From Chromatiales bacterium (GTDB lineage Bacteria; Pseudomonadota; Gammaproteobacteria; CAMYNG01): 42,500 nt of DNA. The notes under the pieces are model-generated. The model did no database searches and was not told where the DNA came from. It worked only from the letters and a program-made list of their open reading frames with translations. Positions 27,420 to 37,328 of the stretch are shown here, piece after piece. The translations under genes were made by a program, and so were the position numbers. Position 1 is the stretch's first letter; each line of letters starts with the position of its first letter. The stretch is from the NCBI GenBank assembly GCA_027005735.1, contig JALTLF010000188.1, positions 1-42,500 on the forward strand, read 5' to 3'.

Positions 27420-28655
27420 ATGAAGATCTTCCAGGTAGGTGGCAGCATACGCGACGAGCTGCTCGGTCTGCCGGTCAAGGACCGGGACTGGGTCGTGGTG
27501 GGCGCCACGCCCGAGGAGATGCGGGCCGCCGGCTACAGGCAGGTGGGGGCCGATTTCCCCGTCTTTCTGCATCCCGACAGTCATGAGGAATACGCGCTGG
27601 CGCGCACCGAGCGCAAGACCGGCCCCGGCTACACCGGTTTTGCCTTCCACGCCGCGCCGGATGTGAGCCTGGAAGACGACCTGCGCCGCCGCGACCTCAC
27701 CATCAATGCCATGGCGCGTGATGCCGACGGCAGGCTCATCGATCCCTGGGGCGGCAAGGCCGATCTCGAGGCACGCCTGCTGCGCCATGTCTCGCCCGCC
27801 TTCACGGAGGATCCGGTGCGCATCCTGCGCGTGGCGCGCTTCGCCGCGCGTTTCGCGCCGCAGGGCTTTACCATCGCCGACGAGACCCTGGTGCTGATGC
27901 GCGAGATGGTGGACAACGGCGAGGTTGACGCGCTGGTGGCCGAGCGCGTATGGACCGAAACGGCGCGTGCCCTGGGCGAAGCGGCGCCGGCGGTATTCTT
28001 CGAGGTGCTGCGCAAGTGCGGCGCACTGGCGCGTATCTTCCCGGAGATCGATCGCCTTTTCGGCGTGCCGCAGCCGGCAGAGCACCACCCGGAGATCGAT
28101 ACCGGCATCCATACCCTGATGGTGCTCACCCAGGCGGCGCGCCTGAGCGACGACACCCGCGTGCGCTTCGCCGCGCTGGTCCATGACCTCGGCAAGGGCA
28201 CCACGCCGAAGGCGGAGTGGCCGAAACACATTGGACACGAAGAACGCGGCGTTCCGCTGGTCAGGGAGCTGTGCGCGCGTCTCAGGACGCCGCGCGACTA
28301 CCGCGAGCTTGCCGTGCACGTGACACGCTACCACCTGCACTACCACCGCGCCGGGGAACTGCGCCCGGATACCTTCCTCAAGGTGCTCGATGCGCTGGAC
28401 GCCTTCCGTCGCCCCGAACGCTTCCGGCAGTGGCTACTCGCCTGCGAGGCCGACTCGCGCGGCCGCCCGGGTTACGAAGACCGCGAGCCGGTCAACACGC
28501 GGATCTGGCAGCACGCCTTCGACGCCGCAATGGCCATCGACGCAAGCATGCTCGTCGAACAGGGACTGGAAGGCCAGGCCATCGGCGAGGAACTGCGGCG
28601 GCGGCGGATGGCGGCGATAAAAGAAGTGGCGAGGAGCGAGGCGCGAGGGACCTGA
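27420..28655 (+). CDS. cca: CCA tRNA nucleotidyltransferase
   Basis: [44 protein letters not shown]-domain segment [14 protein letters not shown]. Confidence 0.93.
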   Translation: MKIFQVGGSIRDELLGLPVKDRDWVVVGATPEEMRAAGYRQVGADFPVFLHPDSHEEYALARTERKTGPGYTGFAFHAAPDVSLEDDLRRRDLTINAMARDADGRLIDPWGGKADLEARLLRHVSPAFTEDPVRILRVARFAARFAPQGFTIADETLVLMREMVDNGEVDALVAERVWTETARALGEAAPAVFFEVLRKCGALARIFPEIDRLFGVPQPAEHHPEIDTGIHTLMVLTQAARLSDDTRVRFAALVHDLGKGTTPKAEWPKHIGHEERGVPLVRELCARLRTPRDYRELAVHVTRYHLHYHRAGELRPDTFLKVLDALDAFRRPERFRQWLLACEADSRGRPGYEDREPVNTRIWQHAFDAAMAIDASMLVEQGLEGQAIGEELRRRRMAAIKEVARSEARGT

Positions 28656-28671
28656 GTTTCACGGCTTGGTG

Positions 28672-28710
28672 TTTAACCACGGGGGGCACGGGGCACACGG
28701 GTAAAGATTT
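28672..28710. repeat. Dispersed Cys/Thr-free 'ACCACGG..GCACGG..ACACGG' repeat, copy 1
   Basis: GTTTAACCACGGGGGGCACGGGGCACACGGGTAAAGATTT; related in inverse orientation to 28884-28915 and 35818-35850. Confidence 0.6.
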
Positions 28711-28720
28711 TTTCAGTCCC

Positions 28721-28806
28721 GTAGCCCGGATGCAGACCAGGGGCCGAAATCCGGGAAGATGTCTTTCGACGTAAACCCCGGATTCCGCTTCGCTTCATCC
28801 GGGCTA
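28721..28806. repeat. Inverted-repeat element with GTAGCCCGGATG / CATCCGGGCTAC ends
   Basis: GTAGCCCGGATG...AATCCGGG...CCCCGGATT...CATCCGGGCTAC between cca and cmoB. Confidence 0.75.
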
Positions 28807-28883
28807 CCTGCTAAACACCCCCATCCCAACCTTCCCCCACAGGGGGAAGGCGGTGTTTTTACCGGACACCTCAGCTGGCGTTG

Positions 28884-28915
28884 TCTCCGTGTCCTCTGTG
28901 CTCTCTGTGGTTAAT
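28884..28915. repeat. Dispersed CTCCGTGTCCTCTGTGCTCTCTGTGGTTAA repeat, copy 2
   Basis: TCTCCGTGTCCTCTGTGCTCTCTGTGGTTAAT next to the cmoB stop codon. Confidence 0.6.
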
Positions 28916-28921
28916 TGTCTA

Positions 28922-29878
28922 TCACGGTACCGTGGCGATGAGGATGGCACGGCGCGGCGCGGGATGGCCTTCGATGGTGCGGGCGGGATCGCCGGGGTCG
29001 AGGAAGTCGGCCAGGGACTTGAAGCGCATCCAGTCGGTGCTGCGCTGTTCCTCGACGGTGGTGGGACTGACGTCCACCACGCGCAGGTTTTCATAGCCGC
29101 AGCGGCGCATCCAGTTCTCCAGCTCCGCCACCGTGGGAATGAACCAGACGTTGCGCATGGCGGCATAGCGGCCCTCGGGGACCAGAACCTCGCCGCGCCC
29201 GCCCTCGATGACCAGGGTCTCCAGCACCAGCTCGCCCCCGGGGACCAGGCAGTCGGCCAGTTCCAGCAGGTGGTCCATGGGGGAGCGGCGATGGTAGAGC
29301 ACGCCCATGGAGAACACGGTGTCGAAGGCGGCAAGCTTCGCGGGCAACGCGTCGCTGGCGAGGGGCAGCACGCTGACGCGCGGATCACGGATGAAGTGTT
29401 GCAGGGCCTGGAACTGCATGACGTAGAGGAGCGTCGGGTCGATCCCGATGATCCGCGCCGCGCCGGCGCCCGCCATGCGCCAGCAGTGATAGCCGCTGCC
29501 GCAACCGACATCGAGCACCCGTCGGCCGGCCAGCGGCGCAATGTGCTCCCGCAGGCGTTGCCATTTCCAGTCGGAGCGCCACTCGGTGTCGACGTAGAGA
29601 CCGAACAGATCGAAAGGTCCCTTGCGCCAGGGATGCAGTTCCCGCAGGGCGGCTTCCAGGGCGCTGCGCTGTTGCGTGCTCATATCCGCGGGCAGGCCGA
29701 CGCGCACCGCATCACGGTCCAGCTCGATGCAGGACGGCGTGATAGCAGGCAGGCTCGCCAGCGCCGCGCGCCAGCGCGGCAGATCACCGTGCCCCGCATC
29801 GGCAAGCGCCTGTTCACCCCGGGCCACCAGGGCATCGAGGCGCGCATCGAGACTGCCGTGGTCCACCGCCATGGGCAT
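28922..29878 (-). CDS. cmoB: tRNA U34 carboxymethyltransferase
   Basis: [65 protein letters not shown]. Confidence 0.93.
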   Translation of the reverse strand: MPMAVDHGSLDARLDALVARGEQALADAGHGDLPRWRAALASLPAITPSCIELDRDAVRVGLPADMSTQQRSALEAALRELHPWRKGPFDLFGLYVDTEWRSDWKWQRLREHIAPLAGRRVLDVGCGSGYHCWRMAGAGAARIIGIDPTLLYVMQFQALQHFIRDPRVSVLPLASDALPAKLAAFDTVFSMGVLYHRRSPMDHLLELADCLVPGGELVLETLVIEGGRGEVLVPEGRYAAMRNVWFIPTVAELENWMRRCGYENLRVVDVSPTTVEEQRSTDWMRFKSLADFLDPGDPARTIEGHPAPRRAILIATVP

Positions 29879-29887
29879 TTCAGCTAC

Positions 29888-30634
29888 TCAGTCCGCGCGG
29901 CGGGCCAGCAGGGAGACGAAGTTGAAACAGCGGAACCAGGCGTGGATGTCGCTGAAGCCGGCCGCCTCGAGACGCGCGACATGTTGTTCGAGGGTGTCGG
30001 GTATGAGAACCCGCTCCAGCGCGCTGCGCTTGCGGGCGATCTCCAGCTCGCTGTAGCCGTTGGCGGCCTTGAAGGCGGCGTGCATTTTCTCGTTGAAGGC
30101 CTGCTCGGCGGGATCCTCGCTGTGGATCTTTTCCGACAGCAGCAGGGCCCCGCCGGGGACGAGACCGTCGTGGATACCCCGCAGCAGCGCCCCGCGCGCC
30201 TCGCGGGCGACAAATTGCAGGGTAAGGTTCATCACCACGAAGCTGGCATCGCTGATCACCGTCTCCTCGATGTTGGCGCATTGCACTTCCACGCGCTCCC
30301 CGTGCGTCTCGCGCTGCATGATGGCACGGCAACGCGCCACCATGGCCGGCGAGTTGTCCACGGCGATGAAGTTTACTGCCGCAGAGGTGCGACGCAACAT
30401 GGACAGGGTCGAGGCGCCGAGGGAACAACCGAGATCGTAGATCCGGGTCCCGGCGCGGGCGTACTGATCGGCCAGCAGGCCGGTCAGCGCGACGATGTGT
30501 TCATAACCGGGCACCGAGCGGCGCACCATGTCGGGAAAGACATCGGCGACCCGCTCGTCGAAGACGAAGTCCACCAGGTCCTCGCGGGGAGCCTGGAAGA
30601 GATCGTCACGCTTGCCGGACCCGGACAAAACCAC
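29888..30634 (-). CDS. cmoA: Carboxy-S-adenosyl-L-methionine synthase
   Basis: FVFDERVADVFPDMVRRSVPGYEHIV, IYDLGCSLGASTLSM, VVMNLTLQFV. Confidence 0.93.
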   Translation of the reverse strand: MVLSGSGKRDDLFQAPREDLVDFVFDERVADVFPDMVRRSVPGYEHIVALTGLLADQYARAGTRIYDLGCSLGASTLSMLRRTSAAVNFIAVDNSPAMVARCRAIMQRETHGERVEVQCANIEETVISDASFVVMNLTLQFVAREARGALLRGIHDGLVPGGALLLSEKIHSEDPAEQAFNEKMHAAFKAANGYSELEIARKRSALERVLIPDTLEQHVARLEAAGFSDIHAWFRCFNFVSLLARRAD

Positions 30635-30647
30635 CCCCTCCCGCTGA

Positions 30648-31472
30648 TCAGTCGAGACCCGCCGGGATCATGTCTGCCCCGATGAGGTAGAACAACAGCG
30701 CGCCCAGCAGCAGACGATAGATAACGAAGGGAAACATGCCCACGCGCTCCACCAGGCGCAGGAAGTAGTGAATACAGGCATAGGCGAACACCCCCGAGAG
30801 CAGCGTGCCGATGCCGAAGGCGCGCCAGTCCACGCGCTCGGCCTCCTGTGCCAGTTCCACGGACTTGAGGCCGCCGGCGGCGAGGATGATGGGAATGGAA
30901 AGCAGGAAGGAAAAGCGCGCCGCCGCCTGACGCGACAGGCCCGCCATGAGGCCGGCGGTGATGGTAATGCCGGAACGCGAGGTCCCCGGGATCAGCGCCA
31001 GGACCTGGGCGAAACCGACGAACACCACGTCGCGCCAGCCAAGCTCGCCCTCGCTGCGCGTATTGTCGCGGCGGCGATCCGCATACCACAGGAGGAGACC
31101 GAAGACCACGGTCGCCGCGGCGATGACCAGCGGCGCGCGCAGGTAGAGTTCGACGATGTCATCGAGAAACAGGCCGGCCAGTCCCGCCGGGATGGTGGCG
31201 AAGACCACCGCCCAGGCCAGCCTGCCCTCGGCCTCCAGTTCGAGGCGCGAAAAACTCAGCACCCAGTTGACCGCCATCTGGTTGAGGTCGCGGCGAAAAT
31301 AGAACACCACCGCCGCCAGGGAGCCGAGGTGCACCGCCACGTCGAAGGCCAGGCCCTGCTCCGGCCAGCCGGTGAGCACCGGCACGAGGATCAGGTGCGC
31401 GGAACTGGAGATGGGCAGAAACTCGGTGATCCCCTGCACCAGGGCGAGCACGATGATTTGCAAAAGATCCAT
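30648..31472 (-). CDS. uppP: Undecaprenyl-diphosphatase
   Basis: ALVQGITEFLPISSSAHLILV and ALIPGTSRSGITITAGL. Confidence 0.95.
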   Translation of the reverse strand: MDLLQIIVLALVQGITEFLPISSSAHLILVPVLTGWPEQGLAFDVAVHLGSLAAVVFYFRRDLNQMAVNWVLSFSRLELEAEGRLAWAVVFATIPAGLAGLFLDDIVELYLRAPLVIAAATVVFGLLLWYADRRRDNTRSEGELGWRDVVFVGFAQVLALIPGTSRSGITITAGLMAGLSRQAAARFSFLLSIPIILAAGGLKSVELAQEAERVDWRAFGIGTLLSGVFAYACIHYFLRLVERVGMFPFVIYRLLLGALLFYLIGADMIPAGLD

Positions 31473-31484
31473 GGCGGTTTCCTG

Positions 31485-32693
31485 TCAGCCGGGGCGCGCC
31501 GCGAGGGCCGCGCCGAAATCCCGGATCTGAAAGCCGGGGATGTCGCATTCACAATCACGCGCAAGGGCGATGACCTTGAACAACTCGCCCATTTCGTGGG
31601 GCAGGGTCAGGCGCTTCAGTTGCGCGGCGATCTCCAGTTGCGCGCGCGTGTCCACCGGGTTGACCGCGCTGGCCAGCTCGGTGATGCCGCTGCCGAGCAG
31701 GAAATTGGCCTGGTTGGTATAACCCGCCAGCTTCATGCCCGCCTCGCCGGCCGACCGCGCCACGGCGGAAAAATCCACGTGGGCGGTAATGTCCTGCAGG
31801 CCAACGAAGGCAAAGGGATCGTCATGGGCATGGTGACGGTAGTGACACATCAGGGTGCCCTGTGATCGCTGCGCATGATAGAACTCGTGGGCGGGAAAAC
31901 CATAGTCAATAAGCAGTAACAGGCCGCGGGTGAGCATTCGCGCCACGCTCGCGGTCCACTGCTCGGCGGCCAGCCCCAGCTCGGAGACATAACCCTCCGC
32001 CATGGTTGCGCCGTGTTCCTGCCGCAACTGCGCGAAGCGTGCCGCCAGCTCGTCCCCGACGTCGTCCTGCTCGCGCCACGCGAAACGCCCTTCCTCCAGG
32101 CCCACCCCCAGGCGGCGAAACTCGCCGCGGCGCACCACAAAGCGCTCCACCGGCAGAGCATCGAGCAGTTCGTTGGCCACCACCACGCCGACGAAGTCCC
32201 CGGGCAGGCTGTCGAGCCAGGCGACGCGCTCGCGCAGCGGCGCGTCCAGCGCGGCAAGGCTCGCCTGCTGGCGCGCGCGCAATTCGGCGCTGCGCTCCAG
32301 TATATAGTAGCGTGCCGGCAGGCAGTCCTCGTCACGCCACTGGCGCAACATGTCCGCCGCCATGGCGCCGCTGCCGGCGCCCACCTCCAGCACCGCCGCC
32401 TCGGTGCCCAGCGCACGCAGGGCCGGCGCCAGCGCGCGCGCCACGCAACGCGAGAACAGGGGCGAGAGCTCAGGGGCGGTGATGAAATCCCCCGCCGCGC
32501 CGATCTTGTGGCTGCCGGCGCTGTAGTACCCCAACCCCGGGGCATAGAGCGCCAGTTCCATGAAACGGCTGAAGGGGATGACGCCGCCGGCCTGTTCGAT
32601 CTCATCGGCGATGAGGGCCGCAAGCCGCGCGGAGACGGCACGGGCCTCGGCAGACGGTTCGGGCAGCTGGGCGTGGGTGGGAATGGGCGGCAT
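31485..32693 (-). CDS. MidA/NDUFAF7-like SAM-dependent methyltransferase family protein
   Basis: FSRFMELALYAPGLGYYSAGSHKIGAAGDFITAPELSPLF, EVGAGSGAMAADML, LLLIDYGFPAHEFYHAQRSQGTLMCHYRHHAHDDPF. Confidence 0.88.
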   Translation of the reverse strand: MPPIPTHAQLPEPSAEARAVSARLAALIADEIEQAGGVIPFSRFMELALYAPGLGYYSAGSHKIGAAGDFITAPELSPLFSRCVARALAPALRALGTEAAVLEVGAGSGAMAADMLRQWRDEDCLPARYYILERSAELRARQQASLAALDAPLRERVAWLDSLPGDFVGVVVANELLDALPVERFVVRRGEFRRLGVGLEEGRFAWREQDDVGDELAARFAQLRQEHGATMAEGYVSELGLAAEQWTASVARMLTRGLLLLIDYGFPAHEFYHAQRSQGTLMCHYRHHAHDDPFAFVGLQDITAHVDFSAVARSAGEAGMKLAGYTNQANFLLGSGITELASAVNPVDTRAQLEIAAQLKRLTLPHEMGELFKVIALARDCECDIPGFQIRDFGAALAARPG

Positions 32694-32776
32694 GGCTGGC
32701 AGTGTCGGGATTGGCCCTGGCGCGCGCAAGTACGGTACAGTGCGTGCAAGGTTTAAGGCATTCGAGGATACCACAC

Positions 32777-33511
32777 ATGCCGACGGACAAGGTCGTACTC
32801 ATTACCGGCGCCGCCCACCGCCTCGGTGCCGCCACGGCGCGTCACCTGCACGCGGCGGGCATGCGCGTCGTGCTCCACTACCGGCACTCGGCCGCGGCGG
32901 CCGAGGCCCTCAGGGACGAACTGGAAGGTGTTCGGCCCGACAGCGTCGCGCTGGTGGCAGGCGATCTGCTCGAGGTGGAACGCCTGCCGGACATCGTCGC
33001 CGAGAGCACCGCCGCCTGGGGCCGGCTGGACGTGCTCGTCAACAACGCCTCCACCTTCTATCCCACACCCTTCGGCTCGGTGACGCTGTCACAGTGGGAG
33101 GAACTCATGGGCGCCAACCTGCGCGCACCCTTCTTCCTCGCCCAGGCGGCGGCGGGGGAACTCACGCGCCGCGAAGGCTGCATCATCAACATCGTGGACA
33201 TCCACGCCGACCGGCCGCTCAAGGACTACCCGGTCTACAGTATGACCAAGGCCGGGCTGGTGATGCTCACCCGCTCGCTGGCGCGGGAGATGGGCCCGGC
33301 GGTGCGCGTCAATGCCATCGCCCCCGGCGCCATCCTGTGGCCGGAAAACATGGACGAGTCCACCCGGCAGCAGATCATCGAGCGCACCGCGCTCAAGCGC
33401 ACCGGCCAGCCGCAGGACATCGCCGATGCCGCCCTCTACCTCATCGACAAGGCCGACTACATGAGCGGCCAGGTGCTCACCGTGGACGGCGGGCGCACAC
33501 TGGGGAACTAA
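32777..33511 (+). CDS. Pteridine reductase (SDR family)
   Basis: VVLITGAAHRLGAATARHLHAAG, LVNNASTFYPTPFG, YSMTKAGLVMLTRSLA; near folK/folB. Confidence 0.82.
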   Translation: MPTDKVVLITGAAHRLGAATARHLHAAGMRVVLHYRHSAAAAEALRDELEGVRPDSVALVAGDLLEVERLPDIVAESTAAWGRLDVLVNNASTFYPTPFGSVTLSQWEELMGANLRAPFFLAQAAAGELTRREGCIINIVDIHADRPLKDYPVYSMTKAGLVMLTRSLAREMGPAVRVNAIAPGAILWPENMDESTRQQIIERTALKRTGQPQDIADAALYLIDKADYMSGQVLTVDGGRTLGN

Positions 33512-33715
33512 ATACGTGTTCCGAATTCCACTACAGTTTACAGACGTCGAACGCTCTCCGAGGCGGCGTTTACGGACCGTCAGCCGCAGGGAAGCGGCTG
33601 TCGAGCGTACAGGGACGTATGTACCGCGTGTCCGTAAACGCCGCCCCGGAGAGAGACAGGCAGACGGTGCAATCCGCTTATTCTCAGGTGATCGGGGATT
33701 CGGAACACGTATTTA
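33509..33715. mobile_element. MITE-like inverted-repeat element, 207 bp
   Basis: 18-bp perfect terminal inverted repeats TAAATACGTGTTCCGAAT / ATTCGGAACACGTATTTA (33509-33526, 33698-33715). Internal inverted repeat of 24 bp with 1 mismatch (33554-33577 vs 33630-33653) and central CAGCCGC...GCGGCTG hairpin. Confidence 0.75.
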
Positions 33716-33786
33716 GTGTCGCGAGAGGGCAGGAGAAGGTGAGACCGGAGGTCGAGAAGCTGGCCTGGGCCACGCCCGGAGCGACT

Positions 33787-33907
33787 GCGGCTGTCGAGCG
33801 TACAGGGACGTATGTACCGCGTGTCCGTAAACGCCGCCCCGGAGAGAGACAGGCAGACGGTGCAATCCGGTTATTCTCGGTTGATCGGGATTCGGAACAC
33901 GTATTTA
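33787..33907. repeat. Partial second copy of the MITE-like element (right half only)
   Basis: Near-identical to 33594-33715 (offset 193 bp), with a few substitutions and a 1-base gap, including the right terminal repeat at 33890-33907. Confidence 0.85.
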
Positions 33908-33934
33908 GAATCAGTAGCGAAGTACGAGGGCGGC

Positions 33935-33986
33935 GGATCTGATCCCCGCCCCCTGTCCCCCGCCCTGAGGGCGGGGGGACCGATAT
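33935..33986. repeat. 52-bp dispersed repeat, copy 1
   Basis: GGATCTGATCCCCGCCCCCTGTCCCCCGCCCTGAGGGCGGGGGGACCGATAT, identical to 35720-35771. Confidence 0.85.
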
Positions 33987-34109
33987 TTCAAGAACCGCGC
34001 CGTCATCACCGCTGTCCTTCTGCCCCAGGGCTGACCACGGCCGGGGGTAGAGATGCTTTGCCGTTACCTGGATCGAGGTACCCTCGCCACTCGCACCTCG
34101 CTACCGCCT

Positions 34110-34634
34110 TTAACACCCCGTGTCGTCGGCGGCGTAGTCGTCGTCGCTCCAGTCGAAGTCGATACACCACAGTGCCTGCTCGCCGGTGTCCAGTTCGGCG
34201 CGCATCTGCGCAAGGGGCTTTCCCGTCACGGGGTGGACGAGATCGGCGGCCAGGTCGGCCAGCGGGAACAACACGTGGGCGTGGTGGGTGATCTCCTCGC
34301 GCGGCAGGGCGACACCGCCGTGTTCGCCGACGAGATCGTCGTAGAGCAGCAGGTCGAGATCCAGGGTGCGTGATGAAAACCGCGGGCCGCCGCGCTCGCG
34401 GCCGTAGCGGTCCTCGATGGCATGCAGCACGGCATTGACCTCGGAGACCGGCATGTCGGTGTCCACGCCGGCGACGAGATTGTAGAAGTTGTCGCCCGCG
34501 AAGCCCACCGCGCGGCTTTCGTACACCGGCGAGAGCAGCACGAAGCCGAAGGCCTCGCGCAGGGCGCCCACGCCCTCGCGGATGCGCCGCGCCGGCTCGA
34601 TGTTGGAACCGATACTTATATATACCTGCGCCAC
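34110..34634 (-). CDS. folK: 2-amino-4-hydroxy-6-hydroxymethyldihydropteridine diphosphokinase
   Basis: VYISIGSNIEPARRI, SPVYESRAVGFAGDNFYNLVAGVDT, RFSSRTLDLDLLLYDD. Confidence 0.92.
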   Translation of the reverse strand: MAQVYISIGSNIEPARRIREGVGALREAFGFVLLSPVYESRAVGFAGDNFYNLVAGVDTDMPVSEVNAVLHAIEDRYGRERGGPRFSSRTLDLDLLLYDDLVGEHGGVALPREEITHHAHVLFPLADLAADLVHPVTGKPLAQMRAELDTGEQALWCIDFDWSDDDYAADDTGC

Positions 34635-34637
34635 GGC

Positions 34638-34994
34638 TCAGTCCGGCCGCGGGCGTTCGATGAGCACGCCCACGTCGCGCGCGCCACGCACCGCGCCCTG
34701 CTTGTTGACCCGCAGGCGCACCCAGGGCACGCCGAACTCGCCGAGAATGATCTCGGTGATGCGCTCGGCCAGGGTCTCCACCAGCTGGAACTCGCTCTCC
34801 TCGACGAAGGCGATGATGCGCTTGGCGACGGCCTTGTAGTCGAGGGTGTCCGCGATGTCGTCGCTGGCCGCGGCGCGCCCGATATCGGTGGCCATCTCGA
34901 TGTCGAGGCTCACGGTCTGCCTGACGCGGCGCTCCCAGTCGAAGATGCCGATGATGGTGTCGATGCGCAGGTCGTTGAGGTAGATGATGTCCAT
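34638..34994 (-). CDS. folB: Dihydroneopterin aldolase
   Basis: MDIIYLNDLRIDTIIGIFDWERRVRQTVSLDIEMATD; VETLAERITEIIL. Confidence 0.92.
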   Translation of the reverse strand: MDIIYLNDLRIDTIIGIFDWERRVRQTVSLDIEMATDIGRAAASDDIADTLDYKAVAKRIIAFVEESEFQLVETLAERITEIILGEFGVPWVRLRVNKQGAVRGARDVGVLIERPRPD

Positions 34995-35092
34995 CGGCAT
35001 AAGGTACTCGGGAGCGGGGCGGCGGAACAAGAAAAAATTACCGCCGCCACACAACCTTTTACAGCCGCGCGGCGATCTTGTACCTTCTCGCC

Positions 35093-35686
35093 ATGGACTA
35101 TCTCAACTACGCCCTGCCGGTGGCCGCCTACCTGTTCGGCTCCATCTCCGCCGCCATCCTGGTGTGCCGGCTCATGGGCCTGCCCGACCCGCGCGGGGAG
35201 GGCTCCGGCAATCCCGGCGCCACCAACGTGTTGCGCATCGGCGGCAGGAAGGCCGCCGCCATCACCCTCCTTGGCGACATGCTCAAGGGCCTGCTGCCGG
35301 TGCTGGCCGCGCGCCTGCTGGGTCTCGACGATCCGTGGCTGGGGCTGACCGCCGCGGCGGCCTTCCTCGGCCACCTCTACCCGGTATTCTTCGGCTTCCA
35401 GGGAGGCAAGGGCGTGGCCACCATGCTCGGCACCCTCGTGCCCCTGTGCTGGCCCGCGGGCCTGGCCACGCCGTTCACCTGGCTGGTGATGGCGAAGCTG
35501 TTCCGCATCTCCTCCCTGTCGGCGCTCATCGCCACGGCGCTGGCGCCGCTCTACGTGTGGCTGTTCTGCCACTCGGCCGTCCTCACCGCCTTCACCGGCG
35601 GCATGACCGTGTTGCTGTTCTGGCGTCACCGCAGCAACATCCGCAACCTGCTCGCCGGCACCGAGGGGAAGATCCGGAGCGAGTAA
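35093..35686 (+). CDS. plsY: Glycerol-3-phosphate acyltransferase PlsY
   Basis: YLFGSISAAILVCRLMGLPDPRGEGSGNPGATNVLR, FLGHLYPVFFGFQGGKGVATMLG. Confidence 0.93.
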   Translation: MDYLNYALPVAAYLFGSISAAILVCRLMGLPDPRGEGSGNPGATNVLRIGGRKAAAITLLGDMLKGLLPVLAARLLGLDDPWLGLTAAAAFLGHLYPVFFGFQGGKGVATMLGTLVPLCWPAGLATPFTWLVMAKLFRISSLSALIATALAPLYVWLFCHSAVLTAFTGGMTVLLFWRHRSNIRNLLAGTEGKIRSE

Positions 35687-35719
35687 GGCATTGCGAGTAG
35701 CGAGTGACGAGGTATCAAG

Positions 35720-35771
35720 GGATCTGATCCCCGCCCCCTGTCCCCCGCCCTGAGGGCGGGGGGACCGATAT
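35720..35771. repeat. 52-bp dispersed repeat, copy 2
   Basis: Identical to 33935-33986. Confidence 0.85.
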
Positions 35772-35817
35772 CCTGATTTCGGCGGGCCGAATCACAGCGG
35801 ATAACGCCCACGTTAAT

Positions 35818-35850
35818 TTCTCCGTGTACTCCGTGCCCTCTGTGGTTAAC
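35818..35850. repeat. Dispersed CTCCGTG..CTCTGTGGTTAA repeat, copy 3
   Basis: TTCTCCGTGTACTCCGTGCCCTCTGTGGTTAAC. The TTA within it (35846-35848) is the tsaD stop codon. Confidence 0.6.
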
Positions 35851-36883
35851 AGGGGGGCGACAATTCCTCCAGCCCCCACCTTGGGCGGGCGTTGAAGGCC
35901 AGCGGCTCGCTGGCGCCGACGCGCAGGCGTTGCCAGCCGGCGTAGGCGATCATGGCGCCGTTGTCGGTGCAGAAGGCCGGGCGCGGGTAGTACACCGCCG
36001 CGCCAAGGCGCGCCACTTCCGCTTCCAGCCGCCCACGCAGGCGCCGGTTGGCGCTCACCCCGCCGGCCACCACCAGCCGGCGCAGGCCGGTCTCGTCCAG
36101 CGCGCGACGGCACTTGATGGCCAGGGTCTCCACCACCGCCGTCTCGAAGGCCAGGGCGATGTCGGCGGCCAGTTGCCCGCGCTCTGCGTCGCCGGCACAG
36201 CGCGCCTCCTCTTCGCGCAGGGTGTTCATGGTGTAGGTCTTGAGGCCGCTGAAGCTGAAGTCCAGTCCCGGGCGGTTGACCATGGGGCGCGGGAAGTCGA
36301 AGCGCCCGGGCCGGCCCTGCTCGGCGAGTTTCGCCACCGCCGGCCCGCCGGGATAGCCCAGCCCCAGCAGCTTGGCGGTCTTGTCGAAGGCCTCGCCGGC
36401 GGCGTCGTCCAGCGACTCGCCCAGCAGGCGGTAGCGCCCCACGCCGGCGACTTCCACCAGCTGGGTGTGACCGCCGGAGACCAGCAGGGCGACGAAGGGG
36501 AATTCGGGTGCCGGATCCTCCAGCATGGGGGCAAGCAGGTGGCCCTCCATGTGGTGCACGCCCACACCGGGCACGCCCCAGGCGAAGGCCAGGCTGCGCC
36601 CCAGCGCCGCGCCCACCAGCAGGGCACCCACCAGCCCGGGGCCGGCGGTCCAGGCCACGCCGTCGATGTCCGCCGCCCCGATGCCCGCCTCGTCGAGTAC
36701 CTGGCGCAGCAGGGGCAGGGCCTTTTGCACGTGGTCGCGGGAGGCCAGCTCGGGCACCACGCCGCCGTAGTCGGCATGCAGGGCCACCTGGCTGTGCAGG
36801 GCGTCGGCCAGCAGGCCGCGCTCGCTGTCATAGAGGGCGAGCCCGGTCTCGTCGCATGAGGTCTCGATGCCGAGGACGATCAT
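35846..36883 (-). CDS. tsaD: tRNA N6-adenosine threonylcarbamoyltransferase
   Basis: [63 protein letters not shown]. Confidence 0.95.
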   Translation of the reverse strand: MIVLGIETSCDETGLALYDSERGLLADALHSQVALHADYGGVVPELASRDHVQKALPLLRQVLDEAGIGAADIDGVAWTAGPGLVGALLVGAALGRSLAFAWGVPGVGVHHMEGHLLAPMLEDPAPEFPFVALLVSGGHTQLVEVAGVGRYRLLGESLDDAAGEAFDKTAKLLGLGYPGGPAVAKLAEQGRPGRFDFPRPMVNRPGLDFSFSGLKTYTMNTLREEEARCAGDAERGQLAADIALAFETAVVETLAIKCRRALDETGLRRLVVAGGVSANRRLRGRLEAEVARLGAAVYYPRPAFCTDNGAMIAYAGWQRLRVGASEPLAFNARPRWGLEELSPPC

Positions 36884-37063
36884 GCCCCGCCCCCCGGCGC
36901 CCGGCGACGCCCCGGGGAGCAGAATTGGCCGGTAAAACAGGGGCCTGGCGCGCCGCCCGGGGCCACAAACCACTGCCGCCGGCTTTGCAATCCCCCCGTC
37001 GCGGGGGTAGAATGCGCGGCTCTCGAAACATTTGACTTCAAATCTGGTGAGGTAACCGTATCC

Positions 37064-37279
37064 ATGCCTTCGGTTCGCGTTAAAGAAAACGAGCCCTTCG
37101 ACGTCGCCCTGCGACGTTTCAAGCGTTCCTGTGAAAAAGCCGGCATTCTGTCGGAAGCACGTCGTCGTGAATTCTACGAGAAACCCACCGCCGTGCGTAA
37201 GCGGAAACTGGCCGCCGCCGTCAAACGCCACCAGAAGAAGCTCAACCGCGAGCTGGCCAAGCGCCGCCGTCTGTACTGA
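37064..37279 (+). CDS. rpsU: 30S ribosomal protein S21
   Basis: [48 protein letters not shown]. Confidence 0.97.
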   Translation: MPSVRVKENEPFDVALRRFKRSCEKAGILSEARRREFYEKPTAVRKRKLAAAVKRHQKKLNRELAKRRRLY

Positions 37280-37328
37280 TGATCCCGCCCACCGGGGCGT
37301 CGCGCCCCGGCCGCACCCACCCCGCGTC

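Noticed and set aside
33594-33907. CRISPR-like repeated block
   Set aside because: Only two copies of about 120 bp separated by about 70 bp, with terminal inverted repeats; fits a MITE duplication, not CRISPR.
32560-33942. 460-aa plus-strand ORF crossing the pteridine reductase and the repeat element
   Set aside because: Out of frame with the SDR gene; Arg/Pro/Gly-rich and carries the duplicated repeat translated twice, so an artefact.
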